Shown: positions 57,734-64,000 of the stretch, one piece after another
Numbering within the stretch: the stretch's first letter is position 1
Layout: the number at the start of each line of letters is the position of its first letter
Assembly (NCBI RefSeq): GCF_963169125.1
Contig: NC_084798.1
Location: 197,837,481-197,901,480, forward strand
From: Humulus lupulus
Lineage: Eukaryota > Streptophyta > Magnoliopsida > Rosales > Cannabaceae
DNA length: 64,000 bases
Reading direction: 5' to 3'
Made by a program: the position numbers and the translations under genes
Notes under the pieces: model-generated
The model's database searches: none
What the model saw: the letters and a program-made list of their open reading frames with translations, nothing else
What the model was told of the DNA's origin: nothing

Positions 57734-58955
57734 ATGTCGCTCAGAAGATCTGCTCACACCAATGGCAATGTCCCCAACACCACTACTGAAAGCAATGAAG
57801 CCCCTCCAGTTCGCAGAAGGGGAAGGCATGCAAATGCCAACCGGAATGCACCGCTGCCGCCGCCAGTTGACAACACTGCGGAAGTTGCCAGACTACGACG
57901 ACAAGTTGAGGAATTACTGCAGCAACAGCGACAGCATGCTCAGCCTCATCGTCCGCCTCCGCCGCAACCACAGCCTCAGTAAATGGCTCCAGCACCCCCA
58001 TCAAGTTGGTCCATACGGGGGATGGCCAATGGCGAACTATGTGCCATACCCAGCTTAACATATGGAGCCTATCTATGAGCGATTTCGTAAGCAACACACT
58101 CCAAATTTTGAAGGGACAACCGACCCCTTCGAGGTAGAAGAATGGCTCAGAAATGTAGAGCCAATCCTATCACACATGAATCTCGGCAACGCGGATCGCA
58201 TATCCCACATTTTTTCTCTGCTCAAGAAGGATGCAAGAATATGGTGGGACCTAGTACAGCAGACTCACGATGTCGCCACCATGACTTGGACCAGATTTGT
58301 GGAGTTGTTCCTCAAAAAGTACTACAATTCAGGTTTCGTTGCTTCAAGGGTCGAGGAATTCGTTAGTCTAAAGCAAGGCAACTTGACGGTAGCAGAATAT
58401 GCTCGGCAGTTCGACCGATTAACTAAGTTTGCATCTGAGATGGTTCCAACTGATTTTCTGAGGGTGACCAAGTTTGTTAGAGGACTTCGACCAAAGATTG
58501 AGCTAGGGGTTAAGCTAGCAAACCCAGGAAATACTACTTATGCCGATGTTATAGAAACGACAATAGAAGTGGAAAGGCTCCAGGCGAATGTTAGTAAAGA
58601 GGAGGCCAGCAAGCCTGAGCCTAAGCAGTCAAATCAACCTCAGAATGGTCGAAACAACCACAACAACAACAACCAGCAGTCCAACAATAATAACAGTCAG
58701 AAAAGAAGGCATCCTGACAACAAGCAGTCTGACAACGATAAAAGGGCACAGACGAACAATGGAGGAAATTGGTCGGGTTATGTAGAGTACCTGCAATGTG
58801 CTAAGTGCCAAAACAAACATCCTGGTGAGTGTCGTGCAAACACCAAGGGATGCTACAATTGTGGTCAGGAAGGACACCGGAAGAAAGACTGTCCCCAGCT
58901 TAAGTCAGAGGGGAAAAGGATGATAAGATGGTTCCTGCCAAGGTTTTTTCCCTAA
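57734..58955 (+). pseudogene. Gag of the plus-strand chromovirus
   Basis: Starts MSLRRSAHTNGNVPNTTTES with an Arg-rich, then coiled (VARLRRQVEELLQQQRQ) and Pro/Gln-rich N-terminus to a TAA at 57979. The frame shifts and continues from 58062: HTPNFEGTTDPFEVEEWLRN, DARIWWDLVQ, FVSLKQGNLTVAEYARQFDR and GLRPKIELGVKLANPGNTTY. The Asn-rich spacer leads to CAKCQNKHPGEC and the intact zinc knuckle CYNCGQEGHRKKDC. It ends at a stop created by the junction with a MITE. Confidence 0.88.
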
Positions 58956-58962
58956 CCCAAAG

Positions 58963-59128
58963 AGAAGTCACACATGTTGGTCCAGTCATCACGAAATAGA
59001 GACCTAAGGGAGGAGACTGACGGAATTACACTTTTATTGACTTTGGGTACTATTGCTACTAAAAATAAACATTGGGTCTATGCCGCGTACAAAATTCAAA
59101 CATTGGGTACTTATGCCGCAATTATCCC
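58963..59128. mobile_element. Half copy of the Mutator-type MITE
   Basis: Matches the right half of 52952-53315 from ACACATGTTGGTCCAGTCAT to GCCGCAATTATCCC. The left half and target duplication are absent, and the left end coincides with the break in the chromovirus. Confidence 0.82.
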
Positions 59129-59515
59129 TATTATTTATTCATTTGCTCTATACAAGTGCCAGTCATCGAGAGAAGAATTTTTTTTTTTTAAAATGATCAT
59201 TTTGCGCACATTGCACATTGCTCCAAAATTTATATTTTCTATGAATCAATTTAATTAATCAATTTATTTATTATAAGAGGAATCAATTGATAATAAAATT
59301 AATAATTATCTATCAATATCAGTTTCGATCAATTAATAAAAATAATTATTAGGAATAAGAATCTGCTTATTAATTTGTATATTTTATAACTAGGCCAAGT
59401 CTACTTAATATTCATAAAATTTGATGCAAAGTTTCTAGTCTCATCGATCGTATATTATATATTCTTATACTTTTTTTTAACAATATATATTCTTATACTT
59501 TAGTAATTAATATCA

Positions 59516-59543
59516 GTATATATATATATATATATGTATATAT
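59516..59543. repeat. (TA)n microsatellite
   Basis: A near-perfect TA run interrupted by one TG. Confidence 0.9.
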
Positions 59544-59611
59544 AAATTCACAATATTTTCTTAGCCTACTATTGATGACTTAATAATAACCTTAAATTGA
59601 GACTAAGGATA

Positions 59612-60108
59612 TATTTGGTTGGAAGTGATGAATCTTCAGTGGAACAAAAATGCAAATAGAAATAAAATTTAATATGCGTAAAAAATATATATATTGTGAT
59701 TGGAATATCTTAATTCCTATTTTTTAAAAAGAAATACCCATTCTACCAAAATGGTTAGAAAACAATTTTATTTAAAATAATATTACAACACTTTAAATTA
59801 AAACCAAACAAATAAATGAAATGAAAATAAATTATTTTTTATTCCTTCATCTAACCAAACATGCATTAATAAATTTTTGGAATGATAATATAAATAGGAA
59901 TAATGAAATGAAATAGAAGTTAATATATATTATTTTAATTATGCATTGAAATTGCATTTTCATTTAATTTTTGGTGGAATAGTCATTTTAGTATAGCAAA
60001 ATCATTCAAATAGAATATCACTTTAATACTTTAGTTTCTAACAAAACAAATGAATTTATTTTCATTTCATTATGTTCCTTTCCCCAACCAAACGGGATAA
60101 TTACTTAG
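59612..60108. mobile_element. Possible MITE with TTTGGTTGG ends
   Basis: The left end ATATTTGGTTGGAAG and right end TTCCCCAACCAAACGGGAT are imperfect inverses. Another TCTAACCAAACATG lies at 59851, suggesting two overlapping or nested copies. No clear target duplication. Confidence 0.35.
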
Positions 60109-60244
60109 GTTGTAAATAGACATATGCCCTCTTACAAATGTACACGTATCATATGTACTATAAATCCATGCATGTTGAGTCGATTTCACTAATAATAGTT
60201 TTGGTCCCATTGTTCTCTTTATATGATCATATTTTTTAATATTG

Positions 60245-60414
60245 CTATTAGGTACCTTAAGGTGTCCAACACTACATGAGTTGACATCCTATGATTAGTT
60301 AGTGATATCACATAATATTTATTAAATTCATATGTGTGAGACTCGATATTGGATTACACTAATAACAGTATGTTACATTCTTGTTGTGTTGGACATCAAT
60401 AATACTCCTTAGCA
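60245..60414. mobile_element. Small MITE with about 30-bp inverted repeats
   Basis: TGCTATTAGGTACCTTAAGG...GTCCAACAC at the left is mirrored by GTGTTGGAC...ACTCCTTAGCA at the right. ATAT flanks both ends, but a TA microsatellite on the right makes the duplication uncertain. No coding sequence. Confidence 0.5.
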
Positions 60415-60440
60415 ATATATATATATATATATATATATAT
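60415..60440. repeat. (TA)n microsatellite
   Basis: A perfect TA run directly right of the small MITE. Confidence 0.9.
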
Positions 60441-61404
60441 TTTAATGACATTTCTTAAATATAGATGTTGACCCCATGAGTAACGGTTAGTGTTTGTTAG
60501 TACTCTAAATAATATTGGCACCCATCAATTTTTAATTTTTTTTGTTTAATTGTTTAGGTATAAACAAACAAAATATTCAAAACATATAGTACTAGCATAG
60601 TGGTGGAATATATATGATCTGTGAAGAGAAGTAATAAGGTGTAAAATAATATATATGAAAATGATAGGCAATTAAAAAAGTTATGGAAGGACGAAAAGAA
60701 CTCTTCACATGGAGGGGTTTGAATTAGAAATATATGTTTGTCTCTAAATTATACCAAAAGTGCGCTCATTATTTTATGTTTTTAATAGATAAAATATTGA
60801 CCAAAAGATTCACTTTTTTTTCAACAGTAATTTTTATAATATAGTTTAATTCACTTCACATATGGCATATGCAGTGAACCTTTTAATTCAGATTAATTTG
60901 AGCAATAAAAAATTTGAAACTACTAATAAAAACATGCCAAGCTTGGCCTGAACATATGCTGAAACTATAATATTATTGATATTTTTTTGGTGCCATTTAA
61001 TCATTTAAAAATTCATTATTAAAAAATTAGAAATTTATGATTAAGATCTCAAATAATATCTAATATATATCACTAAACACCTTTAAACCAGCTTTATTAT
61101 TGCACATAATCAATATAATTGAATCCAATCATATACTTTTCTGATTAGTAGTGTATATATATATCATATTAAGTACTATATATATTTCGTTAATTAATCA
61201 TAACATGTACAAAATTGATTTTAGATTTTCAAATTAAGGTTAGAGTTAATTTATCAATTAATTAGACAAATAGAAACTTTATTTATTTGTTAAAAAAAAG
61301 GACAATGGGACAGTTTAGTGTGGAGCCGTTGAAATGAAGCAGGGAATATTTTCAGACAACTTGTAGTACTGTTGAATATAATGTTAGCATTTTTGCCCCC
61401 TTTG

Positions 61405-61428
61405 AATAATAATAATAATAATAATAAT
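61405..61428. repeat. (AAT)8 microsatellite
   Basis: About eight AAT units. Confidence 0.9.
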
Positions 61429-62038
61429 GTTAGAAAATAAAATAAAATAATTAATTATATTAGTTTCAGCGTGCAATTTCGGCACAATTATGCCTGGCTA
61501 GAATCTTTCAAAAATGGCATACTCAAATAATGTAGACTTTTTTATAAAAATAATTTTGGAGATAACATTAATTTTATGAACTAAATTACTTTTTTCAATT
61601 ATGCATATATAAAACAAAAACATCATTAATATTATTTCTATAAGATAGTATTGTCACTTAATATTATAAGTTTTATATCCCATCCTTATTCGGTACCGGG
61701 TGTCAAATCTTGAAAAAGTGTCCAACAAAAGCCAAAACATAATCTGAATAATTCATTATCTCAATGTCTTTAAACCAGTTCATCTTCACAATAATTCAAA
61801 AAATATGTATATCTTCACAGTATTAGGGAAACTCATTGGAGATTGGGGCCTTGGACAAGCATTTAGTACTATAATATTGTTTCAAAAGATATATTGAGAA
61901 AAAGAATATGAACTACAAATTATATTATGAATAACAAAATAAATTTCTCTACCTTAAAAACAATTTATAAATTTAAGCTTTAAAAATCTTATTCTCACTC
62001 CTCTGCACTCCACCCCACCATTAAAAAACTAGCCTTCA

Positions 62039-62275
62039 CTACAAAAAAAAAAAAAAAATCATACTTTTAGTTGCAACAAAATTTGTGATTAAAAAAATAT
62101 TATATTATTCATTACTGTATTATTAATAGACACAATAAAATTTATTGTGACTAAATGTGTTTCTAACTACAACAAACTTTATTACTAAAAATAATAGTTA
62201 AATTATATTAGTGATAACTTGTAATTAAATATAACTTTTTAGTCACAAAAATTTATGTTATGATTAAAAGATTAT
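62039..62275. mobile_element. Possible CACTA-type MITE fragment
   Basis: Starts CACTACAAAAAAA and has internal inverted motifs (ACAAAATTTGTGATTAAAA and TTTTTAGTCACAAAAATTT). The other CACTA end was not found. Confidence 0.3.
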
Positions 62276-63300
62276 AAATGCTACTTACCTTATTTTAATG
62301 CTTTATTGTTTTGTTTTTGCAAATGATGTAATATAATTATAAAAATTTATATATGATTAATATCTCTTTATTCCCTAGTTAAAATGACAGTTTTGTTTTA
62401 GAAAATGATTATGATATGAAAACAAATGTATTATTCAAGTTCATACTCCTATAAAAATATATATTTTTAATTTCTCGACATGATAAACATCATATCCTAC
62501 ACAGTTTGTAAGTATTATTTAAACATAAATAAATACACAAATAGGTGTATTTGTGAGAATATTTTGGTTAGTAAAGCATGATTAAATGAGCACAATGAGA
62601 TATTTACAATCATCAAATAAGTTTCGAAATAATTGGGTATCAAAACATGTTAAAAATGACCGTGATCAAGCGACATGTTGCCTTCTGGATAAGGGTTGAA
62701 CCTCTTCATAATTGGGGTGCAACCAATAAGAAGTTGATGCCTCTAGTTTGTTGTTAACTTATTAAAATGTTTTTTTTAGTCTAAATGTACTAATTACACT
62801 TGATATTAACTTTTTCTCTCTAATCAAACCATATATCACCAATTTGAAGAAGCCTAGAATGCTTGTTATATCTAATTCTATTTCCTTTTAGAAAACCCTT
62901 AAGCAAATGCTCTAATGGGAGAATATATATATATAGAATTTGAACAAAGTTATTATAACTTGTTCAAATCTTCATCTTAGTTTTTATGTTATTTATTCTT
63001 CCTTTAGTGTTGATACTCATATATTTCCATCATCGTTTGAAAATTGACGTGAATTGTAGTAACAATTCTTTTTAAAAAATCATATTGCCTTATCTTTTTT
63101 TTTCTTCTTAATCCTCAGTCAATTTTTCATTAGTTAACAGTAAACATACACTTAAACTAGATATTCTCTAAGCACATCAATTTGGAAGAATGTAATAACA
63201 ACATTCAACATGTTACATTTACAGCTATAGCTACCTAATTATAAAAAAATAATTCTTCAAGTAGTACAAACAAGTCAATTTATTGGAGTTGGGTGGGTGT

Positions 63301-63360
63301 CACGTGAGTATACATTGACTTGCCCACATGCCATTCCAGTGGTATATTTATATATAAATA
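63301..63360 (+). promoter_or_regulatory. Promoter-like patch (G-box plus TATA)
   Basis: CACGTG (63301-63306) lies about 40 bp before a strong plus-strand TATA region (TATATTTATATATAAATA, 63343-63360) in an otherwise featureless stretch near the window end. No coding start is visible before 64000, so a downstream gene with a long leader or intron is only a possibility. Confidence 0.3.
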
Positions 63361-64000
63361 ATATATATCAACTCGTATATACTGAAGGAGACAAAAATTA
63401 CAAGCATAGAGCTATACATCTATGATTATTTGTTTAATTGAGAGAGCATCAGAACCTTTGATACCAATATTTATATAAATATATACATGTTTTTATATAT
63501 GATTTCCAAACAATATTATACATGCATAGACAAGAAGATCGATGATGTGTAATTATTTTGTTCATTAATTTTTTGTATAATATTAGAGAAAAAGAATCTT
63601 GTCACCCATGTGAAATCAATCGCATCCATCTCATGCTCTCTTCTTACATTTTTGGAAGCTACTTGGATATTTCTGTTCACCACTCTCATCATGAACCCTA
63701 ATAAGTCATTTTCCCAGTCAAAAAATCTTTAAAAATTAACATTTTGGTTATATGATTTTTAAAAAAAAAATAACATTTGGGTTATCATGATCATCATGAG
63801 CTGTACCTTCTTGAAGTTATATATACTACTTGGATTATAAATAATCCTTACTTATAAATTAAAACTATATACATATGTAAAAAAAGGGGGGGACAAATGA
63901 ATGTCCTTTTTGAAATAATATTGATACAATAGATTACACGAAAGTACTATACCTGCAACCATTTAATTAATTATCATATTTTTCACATAATCTGCTAGAT

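Larger units (their letters stand above)
55661..58962 (+). mobile_element. Plus-strand chromovirus, 5' portion
   Basis: LTR, PBS, an extra ORF and gag, related to the outer chromovirus at 50-24253. It ends abruptly after the gag zinc knuckle, where a half MITE begins. No pol or 3' LTR is present in the window. Confidence 0.82.
59129..64000. other. AT-rich non-coding region
   Basis: I see no gene. It contains simple repeats, MITE-like pieces (listed separately) and many short AT-rich tracts. It lacks the retrotransposon landmarks of the rest of the window, so it may be gene-flanking DNA. Confidence 0.6.

Noticed and set aside
61383..61402. TTTTTGCCCCCTTTG resembling a Tat polypurine tract next to an LTR end
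   Set aside because: No LTR-like sequence to the left and no Tat sequence to the right.
59129..64000. Host gene exons in the right-hand AT-rich region
   Set aside because: No frame of useful length with coding character or splice support was seen.

Overview
This window looks like repeat-rich, AT-rich intergenic DNA from a flowering plant (probably a eudicot; Cannabaceae is a weak guess from the look of the LTRs). The evidence is plant-type LTR retrotransposons with initiator-Met-tRNA-like primer sites, chromodomain and Tat-lineage Ty3 elements, a Ty1/Copia element, an L1-type LINE tail, a MULE-like MITE and many solo LTRs. I found no host protein gene, tRNA or rRNA. All retroelement genes are broken by stops, frameshifts or deletions, so I call them pseudogenes.

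Layout. (1) 50-24253 is a minus-strand chromovirus (Tekay/Del-like Ty3): 3' LTR 55-1689, 5' LTR 22930-24248. It is split by a minus-strand Tat-lineage Ty3 element (1916-17299), which itself carries two solo LTRs (2284-4188 and 6134-8195). (2) 25571-41934 is a second minus-strand Tat element, split in its integrase by a plus-strand Copia element (30929-41579); the Copia 3' LTR is split by a solo chromovirus LTR (38180-40136). (3) 41935-47413 is a plus-strand Tat fragment (LTR and gag) containing a 2.6-kb solo LTR. (4) 47425-51190 is a rearranged block: two inverted Copia LTR pieces around a mosaic of Tat gag, protease and antisense-gene fragments, followed by a LINE tail. (5) 52259-55660 is the 3' end of another minus-strand Tat element with its antisense gene and a MITE. 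(6) 55661-58955 is the start of a plus-strand chromovirus (LTR, PBS, extra ORF, gag). (7) 59129-64000 is AT-rich non-coding DNA with small MITE-like repeats and, near the end, a promoter-like patch.

How the genes relate. The Ty3 and Copia elements carry gag (capsid/nucleocapsid) and pol (protease, reverse transcriptase, RNase H, integrase). Two additions stand out. The Tat elements carry a multi-exon gene on the opposite strand between integrase and the 3' LTR. It has its own TATA box, a 5'-UTR intron, a Transposase_28-like domain and a C-terminal coiled coil; four copies or fragments are visible. Both chromovirus copies carry a roughly 155-codon ORF between the PBS and gag, with a very acidic tail and no family I recognise. 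Several chromovirus LTRs also carry paired GATATATC dyads upstream of the TATA box. These, plus an 84-bp duplication exactly flanking one Tat element, are the most interesting signals.
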